In this document: in pieces, positions 48,767 to 60,144 of the stretch
Position numbering within the stretch: the stretch's first letter is position 1
Layout of the letters: each line of letters opens with the position of its first letter
From: Henckelia pumila
Lineage: Eukaryota; Streptophyta; Magnoliopsida; Lamiales; Gesneriaceae
Direction: 5' to 3'
Assembly: GCF_033568475.1 (NCBI RefSeq)
Contig: NW_027331831.1
Coordinates: forward strand, 10,602,001-10,666,000
DNA: 64,000 bases
The notes under the pieces: model-generated
Seen by the model: the letters and a program-made list of their open reading frames with translations, nothing else
Databases searched by the model: none
Told to the model about the DNA's origin: nothing
Translations under genes and position numbers: made by a program

Positions 48767-48895
48767 GACTCATTTCGTTTCTTGGATGGTTGAATCAATT
48801 CATGCTGCACAAGGTATATATATAATGTGCTGAAATGTTGCACGATTCATCTTTCGGCGTGCTATGGTTTTAGAACTTTGTATTGGATCAGATCA

Positions 48896-48987
48896 CACCA
48901 GGAGTTCCCCCAAACACTTCAGTGGGCATGCATGTTTCTTGAAGAGAATGCTCAATGAAGGGATTGAGGGAACTCTAGGGGAAACCT
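48896..48987 (-). ncRNA. MIR395: MIR395 hairpin 2
   Basis: The mature miR395 sequence is at 48902-48922 on the minus strand and is identical to hairpin 1. The loop region has a CATGCATG insertion relative to hairpin 1, and the 5' arm is conserved. Confidence 0.9.
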
Positions 48988-49116
48988 GATGACTCGTTTC
49001 GTTTCTTGGATGGTTGAATCAATCATGCTGCACAAGGTATGTATAATGTGCTGGTATGTTGCACGATTCATCTTTCGACATGCGGTGGTTTTAAAACTCT
49101 GTAATGGATCAGATCA

Positions 49117-49206
49117 CACCAGGAGTTCCCCCAAACACTTCAGTGGGCATGTTTCCTGAAGAGAATGCTCAATGAAGGGATTGAGGGAACTCTAGGGGAA
49201 ACCTGA
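49117..49206 (-). ncRNA. MIR395: MIR395 hairpin 3
   Basis: The mature miR395 sequence is at 49123-49143 on the minus strand, unchanged. The arm sequence matches hairpins 1 and 2 with small loop differences. Confidence 0.9.
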
Positions 49207-49335
49207 TGACTCGTTTTGTTTCTTGGATGGTTGAATCAATCATGATGCACAAGGTATATATATAATGTGCTGGTACGTTGCACGATTCATCTTACGGCAT
49301 GCTGTGGTTTTAAAACTCTGTATTGGATCATATCA

Positions 49336-49424
49336 CACCAGGAGTTCCCCCAAACACTTCAGTGGGCATGCATGTTTCTTGAAGAGTGCTCAATGAAGCG
49401 ATTAAGGGAACTCTAGGGGAAACC
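49336..49424 (-). ncRNA. MIR395: MIR395 hairpin 4
   Basis: The mature sequence is at 49342-49362 on the minus strand. The 5' arm is changed (TTCCCTTAATCGCTTCA instead of TTCCCTCAATCCCTTCA) and the loop is shorter. The same variant appears in the second block at 56607, which identifies orthologous units of the duplication. Confidence 0.88.
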
Positions 49425-50242
49425 TGATATGACTCGTTAATTCTGTTTCTTGGATGATTGAATTAATTCATGCTGCACACGCTGTATATATATATATATA
49501 ATGTGCTGGTATGTTGCATATAAAGATGGAATATTTGTTGAACTGAGCCTTCCAGATCTCCAAGGGGTGAAAAACTTGACGATTAAAGCTTTTGTATCCG
49601 AACCTAGCCTCATCGTTGGGTCAAGTGAAGAAAAAGTGTTTGATATACAAAAAGTTAGAATCTTTTCAGCACAAGAATGTTCTATCTTCTTATATATCAT
49701 TCTGTGATAGGTTAGTATCATCCTCATGTTATCTGTATATCATATATATCCTGATTCAGCATGCATGATGGCTTGACTATTAAGTATTAACTAATTCACA
49801 TGCTATTAAATTTGTAAATGAAAAAGGAATATTGACTCAAAGTATTAGTAGACGTGGCCTCTACATCAACTGAACCCGTTGCATGTTTTTCGTCACAGAT
49901 CAAAACAGAATTCTACTGGAAAATGTAATCCGAAAAGCGGTGGACGGAAAGATGGAGATTTTGTGGTCACTTGCTTGGAAAAATATTCCCTTTTTATTAT
50001 TTAACCTGAATTCATGGCCAGGTTCAAGCACTCATATGTATTTAACCTTATTTCACTATGAGGAAAAGTGGTCCTCACTCCTCCAAAGCATATATGTCTT
50101 AGACGTCATGCATGCAGTCTTTCCTACCGGTCGGAAACATGAATTCGTGCTTCTTTCTTTTCTCCAAACATGGACTCAACTTCTTTATAAATAGATGCAT
50201 TACATGGTGTATTATAGCATCAGAAAGAGTTAACGAAGAATC
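49425..50242. other. Spacer between MIR395 hairpins, no gene seen
   Basis: The spacer is conserved in the second block (56691-57452). Short open frames such as 49501-49707 are disrupted in the second copy, so they are not likely genes. It may hold the promoters of the flanking microRNA units. Confidence 0.5.
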
Positions 50243-50333
50243 GGGTTTCCTCTCGAGTTTCCTCGAAACACTTCATTGAAAAGCATTCATGCTTCCCACT
50301 GAAGTGTTTGGGGGAACTCCGGTGGTCAACTGA
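50243..50333 (+). ncRNA. MIR395: MIR395 hairpin 5 (opposite strand)
   Basis: On the plus strand the mature miR395 sequence is at 50299-50319 in the 3' arm. The 5' arm GAGTTTCCTCGAAACACTTC pairs well with it, with an AAAAGCATTCATGCTTCCC loop zone. The arm and loop sequence differ from hairpins 1-4, so this is a distinct MIR395 lineage transcribed away from the others toward the quinoprotein gene's 3' end. Confidence 0.9.
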
Positions 50334-50531
50334 TATTGAAAGTAATAATGGATTTTATCCATCTTTTTTCTTGTCTAGAATATTGCTATATGTGACATGA
50401 GATTCAGAGAGCAATCTTTTTATATGTAATCTTTTATTTTCATTTATTGTTTTCCTTCTCATATACATCTGATTGAAATGCATATATAAATCATTCATTT
50501 GAACAAGTCTGCTTTATTTTTTTCCAGTGAA

Positions 50532-53091
50532 CTATGGAAAACAAAAGGCAAAAAGATATTTCCCACTATTCCAAGTTGGATGGAACGTTGCCTGGCCAAT
50601 GGAATATCCTTGTCCAATATAAACGCAGCCGTAGCTGGCGGATGCTCCTCCAAAAATGGTAGCACCGGTCTTATACGACCAGATGATGGCACCTGTCGCT
50701 GCATCCATGGCATATACAGGTCCGGTAGGTGCGACCGACCCTGCAAACAGGACTCCATTCACTATAGTCACTGGCCCGTGGGCAGTGTCATTGCTCGGAT
50801 CCGCGGTGGTCCAAAGAATCTGCCCTGTGTTGGCATCCATTGCCACCCACCCACCTGCTGTTGTAGTCTGAGTGGACGGCTTGAGCGTAAAGGGGAGCCT
50901 ATCGGCATTTACAATATTTGTATAAACCCGTTTTCCATCTGTGGCAGCGCCCCACACCCCCCCTCCTTCCAAAGATCCTGGACCTGCTTTCTGTCAAAAA
51001 AATTATTGAAACATGTAAATTATGTTCACTTGAGATCCAGCAGGGGCAACAGTTCAATCTTTCTGCTATCAATCTCAAAAAAATTTGTCATTTTGCATGT
51101 AATATATGTAAACATAAGTTTCACTCCCAAATCTTGGTTCCGCCCCTGATACTACAGCGATTCAAAACAAGAAACATACCCTGGACCAAACTATATCCCC
51201 TGTGTTTCGATCCAAAGCCCACGCAAATCCACTCTTCTGCACTGCCACCACGATATCGCGCAACCGTCCATTCGATAATATAGTCAGTAGCATCGGAGCC
51301 TCTCCGAAATCAGCATCCAGATTCGGGCCTGTGGGGCAATCGGGGTTGTTAGGAACCAGACAAGCGAAATAGAAAACATCGTAACCACCGAGCTGCTTAG
51401 CCCAAACAATCCTCCCCGAATAAATGTCGAATGCCAAGATGGAGTCGAAGTGAATATCAGGCCCGAAACATGGATCAGGACCAGTTGGAGGAGTCGTTTG
51501 ATTATTTAGCCGGGCCTGACACTGTTGCACGGCAGATGGAGCAATGTAAAGATTGCCGGTTCCGGCGAAGACGAGGCCTCTTGTTATGTCAATGGAGGGG
51601 CTGCTGCCCCATATGGCTGCGCCGGAATATCCACCTAGCTTGCCGCCGTTAGCAGGAAGTGTGTATGTTTGCCACAAGATTTGTCCTGTTTTAATGTCCA
51701 GTTTCGCCAGGCTTCCACGGAAGGTGCAACATTGTCCCGCTGGCAATATTTCTTCCAGGGATGATACTCCCACGTACAAGTTCCTGGAATCACATAATTT
51801 TGTTACCCAAATCTCTGTCACTATTGCTCACTAGTAGAAAAGAAATCTATCTCAAAAAATAAAAATAAAAATAAAAACAACAACAACAATAATAATAAAT
51901 CTCTGTTTTAATATTTAAAAAGAACAGAGGTATATATCTAAATTTATGACGAAAATTGAATATTCAGAATTTCCGATGGTAGATACATCAAAACAACCGA
52001 AATTAAAAAAATTATTGTCCCAAAGCTAAAAATTTAAAAGTTTATTGACAAAAAAGAAAAGAAAAGAAAAAGACACAAGTTACTACAAAAAAATACATTT
52101 TCCCTTTGTTTTATTCTCTCATTTGTCAAATTTTGGTATACACCAACTTTGAGTCGGCCTATTTTAATTAGTCTAATTGCGAATATAATATCGGATACAT
52201 CAATAATTTTCGACATTACGTAGACATTTTTTAATATCGTATAAGCACTCCAACAAAACATGAATTAAAAAAAAATTAAAGTTACTATACCAAAATCAAC
52301 TATCAAAACCGGGCCAAAACCAAATCGACATGAAATTAGTGCAAAGAAAATAATTAAAAGTATAGCTTTAGCAACTTTTTTCTAGGCGACAAAAGGCATA
52401 TTATATTTATTATTTACCCTCCAATAGAAAAAGAAAGTGAAATACAACATCACAAGCATGTAAAAGAACAAGTACCCCAGATAAAGAGTTCCAGACTGAG
52501 TGATTTGGCTCAAGGGACCTGGATCTAACTGAGTAGACCACACAAGCTGCCCGGTGGCTCGTTTCACCGCGACCACGTAAGCCGGCCCGTAGACCGCCAC
52601 AACCAAGAGATCATCAGCCACAATCGGGGTGGCGCGTGACACCGTTACGTTCACGTACCGCCCTGAGGGAGGTATGCCCGTTAGCTGCCCTAAACTTTGT
52701 TGCCAAATCAGCGTTCCATTGAAAGCATTCACTGCATAAAGATTTCCATTCCACGATGGGAAATAGACCACTCCGTTCGCTACCGCGGGCGTCGCGGTTA
52801 TGTCGAATCCTGCGTTGAAACGCCATCGTAGTTTCAATCCCTTCACCGTGATTGGATTGATTATAACTTCATCAACGGCGTTCCTTCTGTTTGTTATGTC
52901 TCGGCCATGATTATACCACTGCAATATTTGAGAAAACTTTTATCAAAGTTTCCGAAAATTAATTAAATTAGTTATACGTACAAGAGTTTTTATTGTTAAA
53001 TTTTTTTGTGGCGTACTTCGGCTGAAGATTTGTGTGAGAATAGAAATAGAGACAAGATTACTGAAATAATGGAAACAAGAATGCAACTCAT
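50532..53091 (-). CDS. Secreted PQQ-propeller quinoprotein (polyvinylalcohol dehydrogenase-like)
   Basis: Exons on the minus strand are 53017-53091, 52476-52918, 51180-51783 and 50532-50990, all GT-AG and in phase, giving 526 residues. Residues 1-24 are a signal peptide (SIISVILSLFLFS). The rest is an eight-blade-type PQQ repeat domain with repeated tryptophan-docking motifs such as GTLIWQQ, GQLVWST, GQILWQT, GDIVWS and GAIIWSYKTG. Cysteines occur in pairs (QCC; CLVPNNPDC), fitting a secreted fold. Bacterial relatives with PQQ oxidise alcohols; whether plant copies bind PQQ is not known, and substrate is unassigned. Intron 2 (51784-52475) is the site where the second copy is interrupted. No breaks are seen. 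Confidence 0.9.
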
Positions 53092-53269
53092 GTTTGAGTT
53101 TGACTCAAAAAATCCGAAAATGGGAAGTGGAATGCATTTATAAATATCAAAATATAAATATAAATATAGAAACAATGGCAAGTACGTGGCGAGGCCTGCC
53201 GACTCTATTGAATGTTATCGGGAGAAAAAGTCTTGCAAGTGATTCCAGAGACGCAGAGCAATTGTAATA

Positions 53270-54170
53270 ATATGGGAAATACTTTTTTGGGTCTAATAAG
53301 TTATCTATTTTTTTTTGTTTTGGTCTATTAATTTTTTAAATTTTGGTTTTGATACATTAGTTTTTAATTTTCAGTGATTTTGGTCAACTTGCTGACGTGT
53401 CAGCTAGACACGTTAGCATTTTCTGATATCATTTCAGCATTTTTTGATGTCACGTTAGCATTTTTCGGTGTCACATTAGCAGTTTGACCAAAATACCAGA
53501 AAACTAAAAGTTAGTGTACCAAAACAAAATTTGAAAAGTTAATGCAGTGTTTTTATAATCGGACCGGTGATCGAACCGGTCTACCTAAAAAAACGGTCCA
53601 ATCGATCAGACCGTTTTAACCGGACGGTCCAATCGGAAAACCGTTTATATAATATAATATAATAAATAATATATTTTGAATTTTAAAAACTCAAAAATAT
53701 ATTTAAATAGACAAAAAATATATATTTATCATAGTTTGAAAGATAAATAAAGATGTAAATATATTCAAATATTAATTATAGTTATAAATTATTTAAATAA
53801 AGAAATATTTAATTTTAAAAAAACCAATAATTATTAAAATGATTTTTTTTAATGAAGTAAAAATTTCAAATAATAATGTATATACATAAAAAATTAAATT
53901 TAAAGTTTTAAAAATAAAAAATTTAAATTTTCAAAAAAATAAAAAATAAAAAAAATTCGAAAAACTGGTTCAACCGGTTTTTCGGTTATTGACCGGTCCA
54001 ACCGGTTCTTGACCGGTTTTGACCGGTTCTGACCGGTTGGACCGGTTTTCCAGTTCTTAGGGGAGAACCGAACCGGACCGGCGACCGGTTCGGTCCGGTT
54101 TTAATAACACTGAGTTAATGGACCAAAACCAAAAAATTGCAAAGTTAATGGACGGAAAAAATATTTTCCC
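53270..54170. mobile_element. Mutator-type MITE hosting a nested hAT element
   Basis: The ends (GGGAAATACTTTTTTGGGTC near 53273 and the complement of GGGAAAATATTTTTTCCGTC at 54170) are inverted repeats. ATTGTAATA flanks the element at 53261-53269 and 54171-54179, a 9-bp target duplication. Without the nested element it is about 325 bp. It belongs with the elements at 42502 and 45216. Confidence 0.7.
53545..54112. mobile_element. hAT non-autonomous element
   Basis: The termini CAGTGTT and AACACTG are perfect inverted repeats followed by GGACCGG-rich arms. The 8-bp target duplication AGTTAATG (53537-53544 and 54113-54120) is perfect, as expected for the hAT superfamily. The interior is AT-rich, with CCGGTT-rich arms, and does not encode a transposase. 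Confidence 0.93.
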
Positions 54171-54179
54171 ATTGTAATA

Positions 54180-55326
54180 TTAATTTGTTGAAATATAATT
54201 TTTTTCACAGACAAACGTATTTTTATATATTTTCTGTCAAAGTTACTACCTATATAATAATTTGAAGGAATATTTCAACGTATCTGTTTAATTAGTTCGT
54301 TATGTTAAAACTTAAAATTAAGTCTATTTCGGTTTTAAAAAACAATTTTGGAATTCTAATTCGCATTTTAGCCATTATTTTATGAAATTGGTGTAATCTG
54401 CAGTGTTACGAAGAATAGAAAAACTAACTTTGGATGGGAAAAACAACAATATCATTTAAACACAATTTAAATGTAAAGATATCAAAATCATGATATACAC
54501 ATATTTTTTTAAAAAAACACACAATTAAAAAATTTTCATTTATGTAGTTTCAACTTTCAGGCTATCAATTTATATATTAAACCGATGCAAAGAAAGTTAA
54601 ATCTACTCCTATGTTAATTCCACTTGTATAATTCTTTTATTAAAAAAAAAAATAGCAACGTGCTCGGGTAAGGGCGTTGCGATAGAGTTGAAAATGAAGT
54701 TGAAAATTTTGTCAAATTTGGTTGCTCATAACGTTATCATTACGTAGTGCCAAACTTTTTCTTATTTTATATTATTTGACTTAGTGGTTGACGAATTGTG
54801 GGCATCTAACTCATGAACTCTTGGGTTTTTTTTATACTAAGGAGTAAGGATAAATTGTGGACATAAATTAGGAAATTTTTTAGTGTAAGTTTTAGGTTGT
54901 ACTCAATCTTATATTTTGCATCACAAGTTATAAAAATGTTTTTTTTAATGGAAATAAGATTGTTATAATTGTGTCTCGAACTCGAAACATCTCTCGTACT
55001 TATGACCTTGATGACTTTGATGTCAGATGAGCTAGCTACACATCATCAGCAATTATAAAAATACTATTGAATCCAATTATACATATCTCGTTAATTTTTT
55101 ATTTTTATATCACCCTTGAAAATGAAAAATGTTATAGCGTAACATAAAGCGTATATTTAACATGATTCAATAAATTAACAGTTAACACCCTCTCATCATC
55201 AGATGTTGAAGATGGAGATAATCAATTAGGAGCATCTCTCTCTCTCAGCTCTCTTTCTCCCTCTCCCACACAAATAAGTACTACGTTCGTCTCAACATGC
55301 ATGTCTAAAATTCACCATCAACCTTC
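54180..55326. other. AT-rich spacer, no gene seen
   Basis: No ORF, RNA gene or complete transposon could be supported. It separates the quinoprotein 5' side from the second copy of the duplicated block. Confidence 0.5.
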
Positions 55327-55733
55327 ATTTTCATCTGTACCCCATTCGGATTAATCTGGCTCTTTAGGGGTTTCTAAGACCTTGTTTCATGCCGAAAGCC
55401 ATGCGTTGTCTTATTCTCAGCCTTATGGTTATAACAAGAATAATCAGGAAGACGTTTTGAGTATGGATGGAATTGGCGCTGCGGCTAAGGCTATTACTCG
55501 TGATCCCAAGTTTCAAACGGCATTAGCCCTTGCAGTCGCATCGCTTCTTGGCAATATTGGAGGTGGTGTCAACTGTCAATAATGTTAAAGGAACAAACTC
55601 AGGACAGAACCTTATGTGGGGTGAGAATTTTGGTCTGAGTTTTTCGCAGCCATTGTCAAGAAATGGTGTTGCTGCGTGTGCCACTAGTTACTTGAGCAAA
55701 TATCTCGAATCCCTGAATTCACAGCAGAAGTAA
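55327..55733 (+). pseudogene. WRKY exon 4 tail, duplicated fragment
   Basis: The segment repeats the last part of the WRKY gene from about residue 384 to the stop. It lacks the WRKY domain and has an extra AA near 55353 that brings a stop, plus a ten-base insertion near 55575 that shifts the frame after VASLLGN. It cannot make a WRKY factor. Confidence 0.9.
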
Positions 55734-56380
55734 GTTGGCATCTCTTAATTCCTTGTATTTTCAAGATTGGGATCAAGAATAAGGAAAAGAAAAATGTTTT
55801 TTTGTGCATTTAATGCTGATTCCAAGGTCAAATTTTCTCATGTTTCCCAATGTCTTTTTTAGCAATGTTAGTTGATGAGTCGTGTAAATGATGTATTTGA
55901 TATATGTTTGTGAGACATTCAAACAACAACTGAAATGTGCAGTTTCTTAAGGATTTATTGATCCCCTTAGGTTGTACTACAACTTTGTACTAACTTTTGG
56001 TATAAGATTTCCAAGGAAGACTCCACTGCTTGTATCTCCTTTTAACTTTCAACTCAAAAAATCAACAATAGTTGCAATGAAAATGTCAAGGAAATTGATG
56101 GGAAATAGAGCGTTCGAAGGTTGAAAATACACTCGGCCGCATTTCCTAAAACTTCAAGTCTTATGATTCATTGAGTGTATATAAGTCTAGCAATAATAAT
56201 TTCAATGAGGACAATGCATAGGGATAATGTCTTCTATATTTCAAGAATCACTCTATAAATTCAGTTTTAGAAGGCATGTATGTACCTTTTACGTGACCTT
56301 TTAAACGACCCGTTGGCTATATATTCACGATTGATCGCTCTGTTTGCTGTGCTTTACAAACTCTGTATTGGATCAGATCA
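55734..56380 (+). other. Duplicated WRKY 3' region
   Basis: The sequence is homologous to 48042-48675 and non-coding. Confidence 0.7.
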
Positions 56381-56471
56381 CACCAGGAGTTCCCCCAAAC
56401 ACTTCAGTGAGCATGTTTCTTGAAGAGAACACTCAGTGAAGGGATTGAGGGAACTCTAGGGGAAACCCGAT
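56381..56471 (-). ncRNA. MIR395: MIR395 hairpin 6
   Basis: The mature sequence is at 56387-56407 on the minus strand, identical to the others. The loop and 5' arm match hairpin 1 of the first block most closely (GAACACTCAGTGAAGGG). Confidence 0.9.
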
Positions 56472-56600
56472 GACTCATTTCGTTTCTTGGATGGTTGAAT
56501 CAAAAAATGCTGCACAAGGTATATATATAATGTGCTAAAATGTTGCACGATTCATCTTTCGACATGCTATGGTTTTAGAACTTTGTATTGGATCAGATCA

Positions 56601-56690
56601 CACCAGGAGTTCCCCCAAACACTTCAGTGGGCATGTTTCTTGAAGAGTGCTCAATGAAGCGATTAAGGGAACTCTAGGGGAAACCTGATA
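56601..56690 (-). ncRNA. MIR395: MIR395 hairpin 7
   Basis: The mature sequence is at 56607-56627 on the minus strand. The 5' arm and flank carry the same variant as hairpin 4 (GAAGCGATTAAGGGAAC, CTGATATGACTCG), so this unit corresponds to hairpin 4, while counterparts of hairpins 2 and 3 are missing. Confidence 0.9.
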
Positions 56691-57452
56691 TGACTCGTTA
56701 ATTCTGTTTCTCGGATGATTGAATTAATTCATGCAGCACACGGTATATATATAATGTGCTGGTATGTAGCATATAAAGATGGAATATTTGTTGAACTGAG
56801 CCTTCCAGATTTCGAAGGGGTGAAAAACTAGACGATTAAAGCTTTAATATCCGAACCTAGCCGCATCGTTGGGTCATGTGAAAGAAAAGTGTTTGATATA
56901 CCAAAAGTTAGAATCTTTTCAGCACAAGAATGTTCTATCTTCTTATATTTCATTCTGTGATAGGTTAGTGTCATCCTCATGTTAACTGTATATCATATGT
57001 ATCCTGATTCAGCATGCATGATGGCTTGACTATTAAGTATTAACTAATTCACTTGCTGTTAAATTTGTGATGAAAAAGGAATAATAACTCAAAACAGAAT
57101 TCTACTGGAACCCGTTGCATGCTTTTTCGTCACAGGTCAAAACAGAATTCTACTGGAAAATGTAATCTGAAAAGCGATGGACGGAAAGATGGAGATTTTG
57201 TGGTCACTTGCTTGGAAAAATATTCCCTTTTTATTATTTAACCTGAATTCATGGCCAGGTTCAAGCACTCATATGTATTTAACCTTATTTCACTATGAGA
57301 AAAAGTAGTCCTCACTCCGAAGCATATATGTCGTGCAGTCTTTCCAAACATGAATTCGTGTTTCTTTCTTTTCTCCAAACATGGACTCAACTTCCTTATA
57401 AATAGATGTATTACATGGTGAAATATAGCATCAGAAAGAGTTAATGAAGAAT

Positions 57453-57544
57453 CGGGTTTCCTCTCGAGTTTCCTCGAAACACTTCATTGAAAAGCATTCA
57501 TGCTTCCCACTGAAGTGTTTGGGGGAACTCCGGTGGTCAACTGA
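57453..57544 (+). ncRNA. MIR395: MIR395 hairpin 8 (opposite strand)
   Basis: The mature sequence is at 57510-57530 on the plus strand. The hairpin is almost identical to hairpin 5 and lies in the same place relative to the quinoprotein exons. Confidence 0.9.
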
Positions 57545-57721
57545 TATTGAAAATACTAATGGATTTTGTACATCTTTTTTCTTGCCAGAATGCTATATGT
57601 GACATGAGATTCAGAGAGCAATATTTTTATATGTAATCTTTTATTTCATTTATTGTTTTTCTTCTCATATACATCTCATTGAAATGCATAAATCATTCCT
57701 GCTTTATTTTTTTCCAGGAAA

Positions 57722-58978
57722 CTATGGAAAACAAAAGGCAAAAAGATATTTCCCACTATTCCAAGTTGGATGGAACTTTGCCAGGCCAATGGAATATCCA
57801 TGTCCAATATAAATGCAGCCGTAGCTGGCGGATGCTCCTCCATAAACGGTAGCACCGGTCTTATACGACCAGATGATGGCACCTGTCGCTGCATCCATGG
57901 CATATACAGGTCCGGTAGGTGCGACCGACCCTGCAAACAGGACTCCATTCACTATAGTCACTGGCCCGTGGGCAGTGTCGTTGCTCGGATCTGCGGTGGT
58001 CCAAAGAATCTGCCCTGTGTTGGCATCCATTGCCACCCAGCCACCTGCTGTTGTAGTCTGAGTGGACGGCTTGAGCGTAAAGGGGAGCCTATCGCCATTT
58101 ACAATATTTGTATAAACCCGTTTTCCATCCGTGGCAGCGCCCCACACCCCTCCTCCTTCCAAAGATCCTGGACCTGCTATCTTTTAAAAAAAAAATAATG
58201 AAACATGTATATTATGTTCACTTGAGATCCAGCGGGGGCAACGGAGCTAGCAATCTTTCTGCTATCAATCTAAAAAAAATTGACATTTTGCATGTAATAT
58301 ATGTAAACATAAGTTTCACTCCCAAATCTTGGTTCCGCCCCTGATTCTACAGCGATTCAAAACAAGAAACATACCCTGGACCAAACTATATCCCCTGTGC
58401 TTCGATCCAAAGCCCACGCAAATCCATTCTTCTGCACCGCCACAACGATATCGCGCAACCGTCCATTCGATAATATAGTCAGTAGCATTGGAGCCTCTCC
58501 GAAATCAGCATCCAGGTTCGGGCCTGTGGGGCAATCGGGGTTGTTAGGAACCAGACAAGCGAAATAGAAAACATCGTAACCACCAAGCTGCTTAGCCCAA
58601 ACAATCCCCCCCGAATAAATGTCGAATGCCAAGATGGAGTCGAAGTGAATATCAGGCCCGAAACATGGATTAGGACCAGTTGGAGGAGTCGTTTGATTAT
58701 TCAGCCGGGCCTGACACTGTTGCACGGCAGATGGAGCAATGTAAAGATTGCCGGTTCCGGCGAAGACGAGGCCTCTTGTTATGTCAATGGAGGGGCTGCT
58801 TCCCCATATGGCTGCGCCGGAATATCCACCTAGCTTTCCGCCGTTAGCAGGAAGTGTGTAGGTTTGCCACAAGATTTGTCCTGTTTTAATGTCCAGTTTT
58901 GCCAGGCTTCCACGGAAGGTGCAACATTGTCCCGCTGGTAATAGTTCTTCCAGGGATGATACTCCCACGTACAAGCTC
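57722..58978 (-). pseudogene. Second quinoprotein copy, exons 3-4 only in the window
   Basis: Exon 3 (58375-58978, 604 bases) and exon 4 (57722-58180, 459 bases) have exactly the same lengths and phases as in the intact copy and stay open. The signal-peptide exon and exon 2 are not found between 58979 and the window end. Collinearity with copy 1 ends just upstream of exon 3, and a copia element starts at about 59155. Either the duplication never included exons 1-2, or they lie beyond the retrotransposon outside this window. As seen it lacks a start and a signal peptide. Confidence 0.75.
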
Positions 58979-59154
58979 CTGGAATCCCAGAAATAAAGGG
59001 TGATGCTACATGTTAGGTTACATATTGTACTTAAAATTTCCAAATTATTTCTTCATTTTATTTGAAAAAACTTTTTCGAAAATGCATCAAGCATAGTTAT
59101 GTAATTTCAAGTGCAATGTGTAATCTAAAAAAACAATAATAATAAAAAAATTTC

Positions 59155-59328
59155 TGTTATATATAGATGTAATATAGTTGATTGATTTGATTGTAATTTA
59201 CCTTTTCTACACTAATCTCTCTACCCTATGAATAGAGGTGTTTAGTCCATATATTAAACACTCATCTTCTTCTATTATATACTCTCTTGTCTTTTATTCT
59301 CTCATCTTTCTCTACTAAATTTATAACA
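59155..59328 (+). repeat. 5' LTR of the copia element (174 bp)
   Basis: The ends TGTTATATA and TTATAACA are inverted repeats, as usual for LTR termini. A TATTATATA promoter-like word is at about 59273. It is followed by CGTTATCAGAACGAGTGCTC, which resembles the primer-binding zone of many plant copia elements. The other LTR is outside the window. Confidence 0.65.
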
Positions 59329-59908
59329 CGTTATCAGAACGAGTGCTCTAGCTTCAAGGTAGATCTCATAAATAATTTTCATTTGTAATCTTTGTGTGGA
59401 TGCTCTCGATAAAGCACAATATGTAATTTTCATATTGATGCTCTCGAAATAGCACAAATATTATTATTATTATTTTTTTTGCCAATAGTTTCAATGATCC
59501 GGTAGTAGCACAATATTAAAAGTTAATATTGATGCTCTCAAAGTATCTCATATTTTATGTTCATATTATGCTCCTGAAGAAGCATTAATTTTAATTTTAT
59601 GTTGATGTTCTTGAAGTAACACAACATATTTTTATTGAAAATCTCGATAGATCTATGGATACAATATAAATATATAAGATTTTCAATATTCCTGAAGAAT
59701 ATTATCCAAAATCTTAAGTTTATCAATATTCCCGAAAAATATTGACTTTTATACACTTTTATACTTGTGTCTTATATTGGGATATTATATTTTTTTTATG
59801 CATTTATTTTTACTCGATATTAATTATTATTTGTTTATGTGAAGATTTATCATTCTTAGGAAAGTTAATAAATATGATTCCATAATTGTGATTAGATGCT
59901 TGTTAACA

Positions 59909-59949
<41 letters not shown>

Positions 59950-60060
59950 TGCATGTATATATAATTATTTGTTAACTAATTTTATAACATTGTTCAATAA
60001 ATTAGTAAATAACATAATTATTTATTTTGTACATTTTTCTACACGTATATATTCAATCTG

Positions 60061-60102
<42 letters not shown>

Positions 60103-60144
60103 TATTGTTATCCTTAAATTCGTTTGTTTTTTTTAACAGTCGCA

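Larger units (their letters stand above)
47649..51790. repeat. Segmental duplication, copy 1
   Basis: From within WRKY exon 4, through its 3' UTR, four minus-strand MIR395 hairpins, one plus-strand hairpin, and quinoprotein exons 4 and 3, the sequence is collinear with 55327-58985. Homology stops close to the start of quinoprotein exon 3 on the right. Confidence 0.9.
55327..58985. repeat. Segmental duplication, copy 2
   Basis: It is collinear with 47649-51790 but shorter by about 480 bases, mostly because two of the four ~220-bp minus-strand MIR395 units are absent. Single-base differences and short indels are spread throughout. Confidence 0.9.

Noticed and set aside
49501-49707. A short open frame between MIR395 hairpins
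   Set aside because: The duplicated copy at about 56770 has stops and changes in this frame, so there is no sign of coding constraint.
50499-51149. Plus-strand frames over the quinoprotein exons, also at 57770-58198
   Set aside because: They are antisense to well-supported PQQ-repeat exons and appear in both copies only because the exons are duplicated.
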